Assembly: GCA_950022295.1 (NCBI GenBank)
Contig: OX465597.1
Coordinates: 259,037,016-259,101,015 of the forward strand
Direction: 5' to 3'
DNA from: Bromus sterilis
Taxonomy: Eukaryota; Streptophyta; Magnoliopsida; Poales; Poaceae
Length of the DNA: 64,000 bases
Positions 1 to 10,135 of this stretch are shown here, in pieces. Position 1 is the stretch's first letter, and every line of letters begins with the position of its first letter. Below the pieces are notes generated by a model. The model was not told where the DNA came from. It ran no database searches and was given only the letters and a program-made list of their open reading frames with translations. A program made the translations under genes and the position numbers.

Positions 1-675
1 AATGCTGGACTTGTTTTGCCTACTGCTAGGAAAACCCTTCTTGATATTAATTCTACACGTCTGCCTCCTCGGGGCACTACTGTTGCAAATGATTTGTTGA
101 TTGTTGGTCCAAAAGTATACACTGATGCTTCTTTCCAATGCTCCAGAATCCCTGGCTTTCCTCAAGGCCATAAGGGCACTGGAGTTGGCATCTACTATTT
201 ATTTATGCATGACTCGAAGGAGGTCTCTACATTCAAGCGCATGCTACTGCCACCGCCACTCCTCTCGAGGTGGAAGCTTTGGCGCTGCAACTTGCTGCTC
301 TTTGTGCCCAGCAACTCCTACTTCCTCAACCAACTTTCTACACTGATTGCCTTACATTGGCGAAAATGTGCGCGAATAAGTACATACGACATTCTCAAGC
401 TCTATAGAAAATCAGGCCTGCTGTTGCTGCTTTCCTGGCAGCCACTGCTTCTTCCCAAGCCTCAATTTTTCATGTCAAAAGAAATATCAACGGAGTCGCT
501 CATAACTTAGCACAACAATCTCTCCCTCCGAATTCTGTTGTTATGCGGCGGCTCATGACAAAGCTAACTGCCTCATTGTATCTAAGTTAGCCTCTTTCAA
601 TTCTGCGGGAATTGTCATCTCTACTGTACACTGTTTCTAAGATTCGATAAAGTTTACTTTAATGTTCAAAAAAAA
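1..675 (+). mobile_element. 3' end of an L1-type LINE (RNase H domain and poly-A tail)
   Basis: This is the tail of a LINE ORF2 that starts left of the window. The frame starting at 16 carries YTDASF (about 118-135), the first catalytic-Asp region of a plant LINE RNase H domain. A frameshift near 240 moves the homology to another frame, which reads EVEALALQLAALC from about 268 and FHVKRNINGVAHNLA from about 468. These match the middle and the His/Asn end of the domain. The coding part is followed by a short 3' UTR and eight A residues (668-675), as expected for target-primed reverse transcription. The domain is broken and cannot be functional. It is a separate copy from the LINE beginning near 2884, because that copy has its own RNase H domain at 56835-57142. 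Confidence 0.8.
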
Positions 676-2030
676 TGTAAATGGGAATGCAAATCTGTCC
701 CCTAATATTATCTGTAGTCAGGAACTTCTATTGTTATTATATTACTATCTGGGTGTTGTGCAAATACCTGAATTTTTTTTACCACCTTTCAGATTTTAAA
801 TTAGTTCTTGCCATTTTCAAATTGCAGCGAGTGGTGAATCACAAAGGAGTGACGCGCGCTTAATTGTCAGAGGGAAAATAATGGAACAAACTTCGATATT
901 CGTGGCGCTACACAGTACATGATTTTTTTTTTTTGCCGAGGAAGCTCGATTCTTGTGATTGCACGTAGTGCATTTGGTTTTAGGGTTTAACAGTAAAGAT
1001 ATGTTTTACACTAAAACCATTGTGCCACGGTTACTTTGGATCAAATTTGCATGAGAATAATTACAAAAAGCATCATCAAGCGACGGAAAGATAACAAAAA
1101 TACGTATGCGCTGTTGCTACACACGAACAGTTAGCTAGTATTGATATTAAAAACATAAATCCCCTAGCAATTTTGCATGCCAATTTGCAGAAGTATATAT
1201 GTCAACTCTTTATCATTTCAACTAAATAATTGCAGTCAAAGATAACATCAATTGTCAATGGAATTCTAAATAATGTAAGTCTTTGTTGATTCTATGATGC
1301 CCCGCACGGTTGGTGCGGTACTTTTTTGTAAAATATTTTAGTGCAAATTTTTGGTTAAATGAAGCATGTATATTTGAAACAATAACTTTTGAACTAATAT
1401 ATGAATTTAATATAAATGTCATAATAAAATAAAAATTCCATGCATACATGTTGCATGCGGGTTTTTATTAAGAACAGTGGCATATTGAGATGGTTATTTT
1501 TTATGCATGTTGAATGATAAGGTGGCATGCTTGCATGTTGAGATAAATATACTAGTGAAGAGTAATGTGGCATGTATGATGAGGTGAAATATGTGCATGT
1601 TGAGAGAATTAGTAGTAGTAAGAAACAACTTTTTAAGAATGTAAGATTCACTTTTGAATGACAATATATTAAAATTACCTTTCTAAATGTATGTAGGCAC
1701 ACTAATTTGTGATAACCTTGCTAGTAATAGGATAGTTTTACTGTCAGCAAACGAAAGAGTGAGAACTTGCAAGGTCAATTTTTCATGATTGAAAGACATG
1801 TGAACAGTGATCTGTATTAGTACTATTTTCGTAGTTCCCAAGACAAAATTTGGTTAACCTCTGCCATCATTCGTTTGCATCTGCTGGCAATTTTATATTT
1901 TGTTATGCCAACGTAGAAATGAGTGACAATTTTATATTTGGTTATGCCAACGTAGAAATGACTTTATTAGAATGGAGCAATTGCACCGATACATTTTCTA
2001 GAATTATAGAGCAAGAGAGTTATGTTCTTA
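676..2030. other. unclassified AT-rich intergenic DNA
   Basis: I recognise no gene and no element termini here. The stretch is AT-rich, with a T homopolymer at about 922-934. Loosely repeated wording (GTGGCAT and GCATGTTGAGA variants) occurs between about 1480 and 1610 and may be remains of a small DNA element, but I could not find paired inverted termini. The small open frames look random. Confidence 0.5.
1886..1965. repeat. two-copy tandem repeat, period 39 bp
   Basis: A unit that starts CAATTTTATATTT and ends CAACGTAGAAATGA occurs at about 1888 and again at 1927, with one or two differences. It looks like a local duplication in non-coding DNA, with no sign of function. Confidence 0.85.
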
Positions 2031-2880
2031 GAGCAACTCTAGCATATGCGTCATTTCATCGTCGACCCGTATATATGCGAGTTTTTTGACGGACAGACGA
2101 AGTTTTGGTCCATAAAAGAACCGCCATAATCGACGCGGCCCGTAAGTTTTTTGTGGGCGCCTCGTAAACCGTCACTATATCTACGGCTCGTCCGATGCTT
2201 TAGGTTTCGGTCTCTTATCCATTCTCCCCTCCGCCGCCGCAATTTATTTCCTCCGTCGCGTGCAGTCCACTTCTCCGACGAGAAATTACATGGCTCCTGG
2301 TGCAACAGGAGGGCTGATTGTGGGGCAAACGGCGGCGGCCGTGGTGGTCACTCCATTAGCTCGTCTCTTTTGCAAAACATTCGTCGGTGATCCCGGCAAC
2401 CGCTCTTAGAATCGATTCATGCACCTCATGAACTACCTCTCCCCATACACAATTTCCTGCAGCGAAGCCGACATGGCACTCCGCGAGACCACCAACGTTG
2501 TGATACGCGGTCATGTTGGCGCGCTGGGCCGCCATGCCGTCAGCACACGGGAGTACAACCTCACCGAGCAGGGATACATGGAGGCCTGCAATCGCTTCAA
2601 CGCCGACGAGTAAGGAGCCACCGTGAAAAGCTTCGAGTATTTACTACCCAAGCGACATCCTGTAACCAAATATTGGGTGTTCATTTTTCAGTGTTTGTAT
2701 GCTCCGATGATGTTTCGGCTAGTTTGTACCGTTGAACTATATTTTTATTTGAATATGTATGTTGTATGTGTTTACCGCATCTGTTCTACCGGCGCCCGTT
2801 TCGTACTGCAAAATCGTTTTGCGACGACCCGCATCTCGGATTTGCGGGCTAAAGTTTTAGCGGATCTGCTAGAGTTGATC
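2031..2880. mobile_element. Harbinger-like non-autonomous DNA transposon
   Basis: The left end reads GAGCAACTCTAGCA (2031-2044). The reverse complement of the right end (2867-2880) reads GATCAACTCTAGCA, a 14-bp terminal inverted repeat with one mismatch. TTA flanks both sides (2028-2030 and 2881-2883), the 3-bp duplication typical of PIF/Harbinger elements. The 850-bp interior holds short frames (for example 2151-2390 and 2419-2613) in which I recognise no transposase or DDE domain. It is therefore most likely a non-autonomous copy, possibly carrying captured host sequence. The GC-rich centre (about 2220-2620) differs from the AT-rich flanks. Confidence 0.8.
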
Positions 2881-3592
2881 TTAAGTTGCCAACAATCTTA
2901 AGTGTTCTATACAAGATTTGAGGTTTTTTTGTTGTTCTCTTCGGTATATTCATGGGAGCCGTTCTTCCCAGGCATAATATGGCTTGCATAGTAGCCGTGC
3001 TGATGTCCGCGATTAGCGCTCCCCCTCTCGGGGCGACTGGTGGGCGACGGAATGGCGATCGTGAGATCCCGAGTGATAAGGGAGATGGCTCCGGTCAGAT
3101 TGTTGAGGATTACTCTGGGATCAAGGATTTCAAGATCGAGGGAAGGGATCAGCTGGGTCTGGGCGATTCTTGGGTAATAATAAGGCATGCTGTGGTGGAT
3201 CTCGCCGCCGCAAGGAAGGTACAAGGGCGAGATCGGGGTACATGCAATATGAAGGACTCGACGGATCAAAAGAAGGAACTGGCTAGTATCAGAAGAAGAT
3301 TAGCTACCACGAGAGAAAGGCTTTGTCAAGGATTTGAGTGGAATAGTGTGAATATCTGGACAGGGAGGCCTGAGAGGAAGGAAACTACTGATCCTCCAGA
3401 AAAAAAAATTCAGAATCTCTAGAAGAGGGAATTAAGGTGCAAAAAGGAGTCCAGATTCGTAATTCGTATGAGCGTAATATCGAGGAGGATCTGGGATTGC
3501 CATCGAAAAGAGAGGATATAAGGAGGGGAAGGAGCGAGAAGACGATCACAACACACCTTGTGGTCCACCCGGAGTTAGATCATCCACCAACC

Positions 3593-5336
3593 ATGGAGAA
3601 CCACCGTGACACCAAGAACAAGGCAGTTGCTGAGGAAGGGGAAGGTGAGGCACGATGCATCGGGAGGGGCTCGAATTCTTGTCCCTTGCTCAGGGGAGAG
3701 TCTTCTCGCGCTGCGGGAGGAAGGCCTGCGGTTGGCAGGTCCATGGTGAACCTGGATGGCCAGCAGCTCCAGATCCACTGCAGTGCGGCCATGGGGGGCG
3801 CCATTTCCCCGAGGTTCCCGACCGGCATGGGACCAGGAACTATGACGTCGTCGAGCTCGACCTCTCCAGGGAGAGGGTGGCAATGAAGACTCGCTGGAAT
3901 GCAGTGGGGCTGTTTTTCTCCCCACTGCTTTTCAGCAGCGAAGACGTTTTTGGTGACCTGAAGAGCAAGTGGGGGCTGAGAGCTCGCATGGATTACTCTC
4001 CCCTGAAGAACAACAGATACCTTCTCGAGTTCGAAAGGGAGGGCGATCGGAGGTTCATCCTCAGCAATGCCCCCTGGACTCACAAGGGGGATGCCTTCCT
4101 AATGACTCCCGTCGATGGAGGGGCTAGGCCGGCTGATGTCGAGGTTGCGCACATGCCCATATGGGCGCGTATCTACGACGCCCCTCCTCCCGATCATGCT
4201 GAATGAAAGCAAGGCATGGAAGCTGGGTCAGAAGCTTGGGGAAGTCCTGGAAGTCGACCCCAACAAGAGCAAGAAAATCTTGGGCGACTTCATACGGGTG
4301 AGAATTAACCATGATGTTGATTAACCCCTGCGTAGTGAAATTGTGTTGCATGATAGGGCTAATAATTAAATCTTCATCCTAGAGGTTAAGTATGAGAGGG
4401 TGCGGGACTTCTGCGGTTACTATGGGTTCCTTGGGCATGGGTAACACGATTGTAAGTTGTCGTTGGACCTCCAAAAGATGAGGTACTCGGCAAAAATGCG
4501 TGCCACCCCTATCAAACAGAGCGCTAGTAGAAGTGGGCATGTGGCGCCAACAACAGGTAGTGCTAGGCGATTCCTGAACTTTGGGCATGAGGTCTTCAGA
4601 GATGAGGGGGGCGACCGCGAGCAACTTCACAATGAGATCCTCATGAACCCCATGGTAGAAGAAGCAATCGCCGCCGTGGGGGGCGATAAAGAAGAATGAG
4701 GGCAAGGCAACTGCTGGGGTGGACTCAGAAGAAGCCAAGGCTACTGAAAAGATGGCCCCAATGAATGATCTGCACCACTCGAACGGGGCAACCCCTACTC
4801 CAACCCTTGCAGCTCAGGCATGTACTCTGGAGAGGGGCTCATCATCAACAATCTGCCCCTCTCCTAGGATCTCTCCAACAGGCCGCAGCGGCTACCCCGC
4901 AAGGCTGGGAGACTTGGAGTTGAGTGGCGACAACAATTTCTCTGAGAAGAAGATGGAGACTGCGGCAGGATAGGAAAGCGAGGGCACGGACTCGACAGAT
5001 TTCCCTCCGGGCTTTTGCCCGACACCGCGCTACAAGGTAAATGCAGGTGTTGGGGAGGGCCTGGGAAACAAAGTGGTGGGCAGCAAGGGGCTAGAGAAGA
5101 GGATGGCACTGGGAGTCATGATCCTGGCGAAGAGGGATGGAAATGCTTTTGTGGAAACTGACCAGAACATTGCAGAAACCAAGTCGGGTGAGTATGAGAT
5201 GAAGAAGAAGGCTCGTGCAGAAATGCCACCTAGCGAAGCTGAGGACAAGGACGACAGACAGATTCTGGAAGCAACCAGGCAATGGGCTCCCAGTCAACTG
5301 GTGGGTGCTAAGGAAGGCACCCGCCAGGAGCCATGA
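3593..5336 (+). pseudogene. LINE ORF1 (gag-like RNA-binding protein), broken
   Basis: ORF1 of plant L1 elements encodes an RNA-binding protein of the retrotransposition particle. The DUF4283-like core is readable from about 3840 to 4200 (SPLKNNRYLLEFEREGDR, then APWTHKGDAFLM). A frameshift near 4180-4205 leads into LGQKLGEVLEVDPNKSK. In-frame stops follow at about 4322, 4366 and 4444. The zinc knuckle (about 4385-4460) follows VKYERVRDFC, but its second cysteine is replaced by tyrosine. A last frame (5073-5336) ends with a basic, charged tail and a TGA overlapping the ORF2 start. The true start is uncertain; 3593 is the first ATG in a plausible context. Several frames must be joined, so no functional protein can be made. 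Confidence 0.75.
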
Positions 5337-7971
5337 CGATCCTTAGCTGGAACTGTCGAGGACTCGGGCAACCTCGCACAGTTCAAGAGTTGGTGTGCCT
5401 AGTGCACACATACAAGCCCAGCTTAGTGTTCCTCGCTGAAACCCGGCAAAGCAACGAGTACGTCCAAAACCTTAGATGGTGGCTTGGCTTCCGCCATTGT
5501 ATCACGCAACCTCGCATTGGAAAAGGTGTTGGCATTGTGCTCTTCTATGATCAGAATGTTGAAATAAAGAAGCCTGCCATTGGCCCAAGGTACATTGATA
5601 TGTTGGTCCGCTTAAGCCCCCATGGAAAGCAATGGAGGAGTACTTTTGTTTATGGCGAACCTAAAGAAAATGAACGTCATCACATGTGGAATCTCTTCAG
5701 GAGAACCAAGACGAAATCGCAACTCCCGTGGCTGGTTATGGGAGATTTCAATGAAACCATGTGGCAGGTTGAACATATCTCTCGTTCAAGACGCTCTGAA
5801 TAACACATGAATGATTTCAAGGATGTGCTCTCGAACTGTAATTTATTTGATCTCGGATATAAGGGTCTGATATGGACATATAATAACAAGAAGAAGGATG
5901 CCAAGAATGTTTGGGCCTGTTTAGACAGGGGCGTGGCCTCGCCTGACTGGTCGGACATCTACAGAGAAGCAGAGATCGAACACATATGCTCGTCCCGATC
6001 TGACCATCTTCCGATCCTGCTAACTATGGGGAAGAAAGTGTGGAAGCTAGTGGGCAAGAAGAGAAACCGCTGCTTTCGGTATGAGGAAATGTGGGAACGA
6101 GCTAATTCTCTACAAAAGGCGATCGACTCCTCCTGGAATGCAAATTCTAAAGCAACGTCACTCCAAGGGATCAACGAGAAAATCAAATGCTTGCAAGATG
6201 ACCTTGGCGCATGGGCTGACAGAGATTTTTGGTCTGTCGCCAAGGAGACGGCTGCCATCAGGCGGAAGCTTTCCAGGCTGTGGGAAATGCCCCAATCTCC
6301 CTCTATGCAGGACCAAGTTAGTGTGTGCAACAAAAAACTCGACGAACTGCGTATAAGATAAGAACTCATGTGGATGCAGAGATCTAGAGCTGCGTACCTC
6401 AGAGAAGGTGATTGGAATACCAAGTGGTTCCAGCGCAAGGCGACTTGGAGGAGGAAAAATAACTCTATCACAAGACTAGTGGACAACAATGGCGAGTTGG
6501 TGGAGGACAGTGAAGGAATCTGCACAATGACTACTGATTTTTTCAAAAACCTTTACCAAAAAGACAAGGACGTTCAACCCAGCCCCTTCTTGGAATTGTT
6601 TGAGAGGAAGATCACTGATGACATGAACAGGGAGCTCAACAAACCGCTCTCCAACCAGGAGATCAGTGATGCGTTGTTCCAAATCGGGCCACTGAAGGCG
6701 TCGGGTGTCGATGGCCTCCCGGCTAGAGTTTTCCAACGCAACTGGAAATTGTTCCATGAGGAGGTGGTGATTGCAGTCAAAGATTTCTTTGTGACAGGGA
6801 TTATTCCTGACGGAATCAACGATACAGTTATCGTGCTCATCCCAAAGGGAAAGACCCCAAAACCTTAAAGGACTATAGACCGATCAGCCTCTGCAATGTC
6901 CTTTACAAAGTTATTTCAAAGTGCATAGTAAATAGACTTTGGACTCTGTTGGACACCATCATTTCTGAAACCCAAAGTGCTTTCATTCCTGGAAGAATGA
7001 TAATCGACAATGCCCTGATTGCCATCGAATGCTTCCACAAAATCCAACACGACAGCCTTGGGAGAGGCTCACACTGTGCCTACAAACTCGACTTGGCCAA
7101 GGCAGACGACAGAGTGGACTGGAACTTCCTGGAAGAGTCCTCCTCAAAACGGGGTTTAGTGAAACTTGGACTAACAGAGTAATGCAGTGTGTGAAGACTG
7201 TCCGGTTTTCAGTGAAATGCAATGGTGAACTCTTGGACCGTTCTCCCCCTCACTGGGTCTCCGGCAGGGTGACCCCCTCAGCCCGCACCTCTTTCTTTTT
7301 TTGGAAGATGGACTCGTCAACCTCCTCAAAGAGGAAACAGAGACAAAGAGCCTGACCTCGTTGAAAATTGCAAGGAACAGCCCAAGGATAACCAACCTTC
7401 TTTTTGCAGACGATAGCCTGATCTTTTTCAAAGATGACCCACAACAAGCTAACAAGATCAGGGAGATCTTGGAAGCTTTACAGAAAGGCACCGGTCAACT
7501 CTTAAGCAACAATAAGTGCTCGCTCCTCTTTAACTAACTTTTTCCGGAGGACATTCGGGAGGTTATAAAAAACATACTCGTTGTGGAATCGGCCTCTTTT
7601 GAGATTAAGTACCTCGGATTCCCGAATCTTGAAGGGAGAATGAAGGATGATCACTTCCAACCCATCATGGATAGACTTGGAAAGAGATGCAATGACTGGT
7701 CAGAGAAATTCATGTCATACGCTGCGAAAGAGGTACACATAAAATCGGTGGTGCAAGCCCTGCCTACAAACACTATGGGTGTCTTCCAACTCTCTAAAGG
7801 TTTCTGCAAGAAATATGAAAAGATGATCAGAGATTTCTGGTGGGGCGACGAGAAAGGGAAAAGACACGTACACTGGATGGCGTGGGAAAAAATGATCCGC
7901 CCTAAGTGTGCCGGCAGCATTGTCTTCGAAGATATGCATCTCTTTAATCGGGATCTTCTGGATCGGCAAGG
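5333..7971 (+). pseudogene. LINE ORF2, N-terminal part: APE endonuclease and reverse transcriptase, broken
   Basis: ORF2 nicks target DNA and copies the LINE RNA. The endonuclease motifs appear in order: SWNCRGLG near the start, LAETRQS, VMGDFNE and SDHLPIL (about 5998-6018), as in APE-type nucleases. The RT follows: KDYRPISLCN (about 6872), ETQSAFIPGR, motif A KLDLAKADDRVDW (Tyr before DRV replaced by Asp), motif B QGDPLSP (7265-7285) and motif C FADD (7403-7414). The thumb reads SFEIKYLGFP onward. Lesions include in-frame stops at 5801-5803 and 6359-6361, and frameshifts near 6865, 7150 and 7250. The ORF is cut at 7971 by the Athila-like element; the coding sequence continues at 55803. Confidence 0.88.
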
Positions 7972-9646
7972 TGATACGTCCAAAACGTATCTATAATTTC
8001 TTCTTGCTCCATGCCTCTTTTGTGTGATATTGCTATGATATTGATGAACTTCCATACACTTCTGATTATATTCGGACTAACCTATTAACTTAGTGCACCC
8101 AAGTGCCAGTTCCTGTTTTCTGCTGTTTTTCTATTTCAGGTTTCCCCCATATTAAAGTGGTCCAAAAATTCAGGAAAAATACAATAAAAAAATCAGCACA
8201 GCAGAAGCTTCGGGAATCACCGAGGGGGGGGGCAGAGGGGACCCACGAGGGCCCCAGGCGCCCTCCCGACTCTCCCTAGGCAGGGGCCGCGCCAGGGGGG
8301 CGCCTAGACCCCTGGTGGGCCCCCTGGCTGCCCCCCTTCGCCTATATATCCCTCGTGACGTGAAAACCCCGTGACGGGAACCCTTTTTCGCGATCTCTAC
8401 TCTGTTCCGCCGCCGCCGCGCTTCCAAGATCGGGAGCACCAGAAGACCTCTTCCCGGCACCCTGCCGGAGGGAGGAACCACCTCCGGGAGCTTCTCCACC
8501 ACCATGGATGCTTTCCGGATGAACCGTGAGTAGTCCACCTTGGACCATGGGTCTATGATCAGTAGCTATGTGATGTTCTCCTCCCCTCTTTGTTCTTCAT
8601 GGATTAGACCTCGTGAGCTGCCCTACATGATCGAGGCACATATGTAATCTTTCTGCTGTTGCTATGTTGAATTTGCTGGGATCCGATGGATTATGAGACT
8701 ATGTTCAGATTGTGTTTGAGTAATATATTTGATTCTCCTCTTTTATATTTATGTTCTAGAGTAATTCTTGCATGTTCTCCGTTGATGTTTATTGCTTTGG
8801 CCAAGTAGTAGGTAGTGACTCCAAGAGGGAGCGCTCTGCATGATTGTGGGTTCATGCCCCTTGATGACTAGCTTGAGTGACAGAAACATGGGTCTAGGGG
8901 ATGTGTTGTTGCCACAAGGGGGAAAACAACGGTGCTTGTACTTGCGGGTGCAAGGATTGTTTACTTTACGCAAAGTTCTTTAATGCAGTTGTATGTTGCT
9001 TTGAGTTTACACTTTGGGTGGGATTCGCAATTTAATACCAGCGAGATGTTCTGGATAGATATCTCAAGGTGGATGATTAGTAGGTAGATGCAGATGGATT
9101 TTGGTCTACTTGTCTTGGCGTACCGCCCATGCTTTTTAGCCTCTTCCTTTCTTTATAGCATAGTTAGCATTGGTTTGCGCACATAATCCTGTCAATTGCC
9201 CAGCTATAATTTGTTTACCTCGCATGGCTATTTTATCGTCTTTTGGGAGAGACATCACTAGTGAACATCATAGGACCCCGGTCCATATGTTCAATATTGT
9301 TTACACCCACTATCAATTTACTGCTTTATTTACTTTTCCGTTGCTATCACTATCATTATTATCCCGTGCGTTTTATTCTTTGTAAACAACAAGGCCAGAG
9401 GAATTGACAACTCCTCTGTACTCGTTGGGAAGCAAAGTTATTTGCTGTGTGTGCAGGTCCAGGTGAAGTAAGCAACCTTACGTTGTGAACGGCGCCATTG
9501 TTCACTTCGCCACCTTATTGTATCTGTTGGAGTCCTATTGGTTCGACATTCAACCTTAGCATCTTCGCTAAGGGAAACTTGCTGCTGTCTACATCTCAAC
9601 CTTCCACTTTGGGTAACCAACGAGGGGGCGAGAAATCGTACCATCA
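7972..9646 (+). repeat. 5' LTR of the Athila-like element
   Basis: It starts TGATACGTCC and ends TACCATCA, the usual TG...CA boundaries. It is co-linear with 54179-55797. The two copies differ by many scattered substitutions and indels, more than the LTR pair of element D, so this insertion looks older. A TATATAT box lies at 8343-8349. Confidence 0.88.
8343..8349 (+). promoter_or_regulatory. putative TATA box of the Athila-like 5' LTR
   Basis: TATATAT sits in a GC-rich LTR context and is conserved in the 3' LTR at 54549-54555. Position and conservation suggest the retrotransposon core promoter; transcription itself is inferred. Confidence 0.55.
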
Positions 9647-9659
9647 AAAGAAATTTCTC

Positions 9660-9675
9660 GCGCCGTTGCCGGGGA
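9660..9675 (+). promoter_or_regulatory. primer-binding site, tRNA-Asp type
   Basis: GCGCCGTTGCCGGGGA is complementary to the 3' end of plant tRNA-Asp, the usual Athila primer. It lies 13 bp after the LTR end, a longer gap than usual. Confidence 0.75.
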
Positions 9676-9810
9676 CTCCACTCTTCAAGATAGGGGAGTT
9701 GCACACTATCTTTTATCTTTGCTTTTTAGTCTTGTTAGTTTACCTTTCAGTTTTTGCTTTAGTTTTCTTTATCAAAAATAAAAAAAATAGTTATCTTGCT
9801 TGCTACTACT

Positions 9811-10086
9811 ATGGGTTCCTCCGAGAACACCAAGTTGTGTGACTTCACTAGTCACAACAACAATGACTTTATCTGCACTCCTATTGCTACACCTGCTACT
9901 TCAACACCTTATTATGAGATTAAACCTGCTTTGCTGAACCTTGTTATGAAAGATCAATTCTCCGGTGCTGGAGATGATGCTGCTTTGCACTTATACCATT
10001 TTATTGATCTCTGTGATATGCAAAAGTACAAAGAAGTAGATGGTGATATTGTTAAGCTTAAGCTTTTTCCTTTCTCTTTGAGGGAC
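9811..10086 (+). pseudogene. Athila-like gag, N-terminal part (interrupted)
   Basis: The frame from ATG 9811 (MGSSENTKLCDF...) encodes the start of the capsid-type Gag. It has an upstream in-frame extension from 9796, but the later ATG fits better. The frame runs to LFPFSLRD at 10086, where the solo LTR insertion begins. The same protein continues at 24392 with GAKIWFQSF. Ignoring the insert and one copy of the GGGAC target duplication, the codon phase is unchanged, so the gene was open here when it was hit. It is now split by 14.3 kb. Confidence 0.8.
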
Positions 10087-10135
10087 TGACGAGGGGGTGA
10101 CCCCACGACTCCTATGGATGGGCCTACCTGGTGTA

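Larger units (their letters stand above)
2884..7971 (+). mobile_element. L1-type LINE, left part (5' region, ORF1, ORF2 up to the RT thumb)
   Basis: This is a long, decayed non-LTR retrotransposon. The order is a 5' region (2884-3592), ORF1 with a DUF4283-type domain and a zinc knuckle, and ORF2 with endonuclease and reverse transcriptase. It breaks off at 7971, where the Athila-like element begins, and resumes at 55803. Together the two parts give about 6.4 kb, normal for a plant L1. The exact 5' end is uncertain: it could abut the Harbinger-like element or lie to its left. Confidence 0.85.

Noticed and set aside
2952..3422. 156-codon plus-strand frame before LINE ORF1
   Set aside because: No recognisable domain, overlapping frame on the other strand, and it sits where the LINE 5' untranslated region is expected.
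9660..9675. tRNA gene-like sequences at primer-binding sites (also 14487, 40255, 50067)
   Set aside because: Only 12-16 bp match tRNA 3' ends, with no cloverleaf; they are reverse-transcription primer sites.
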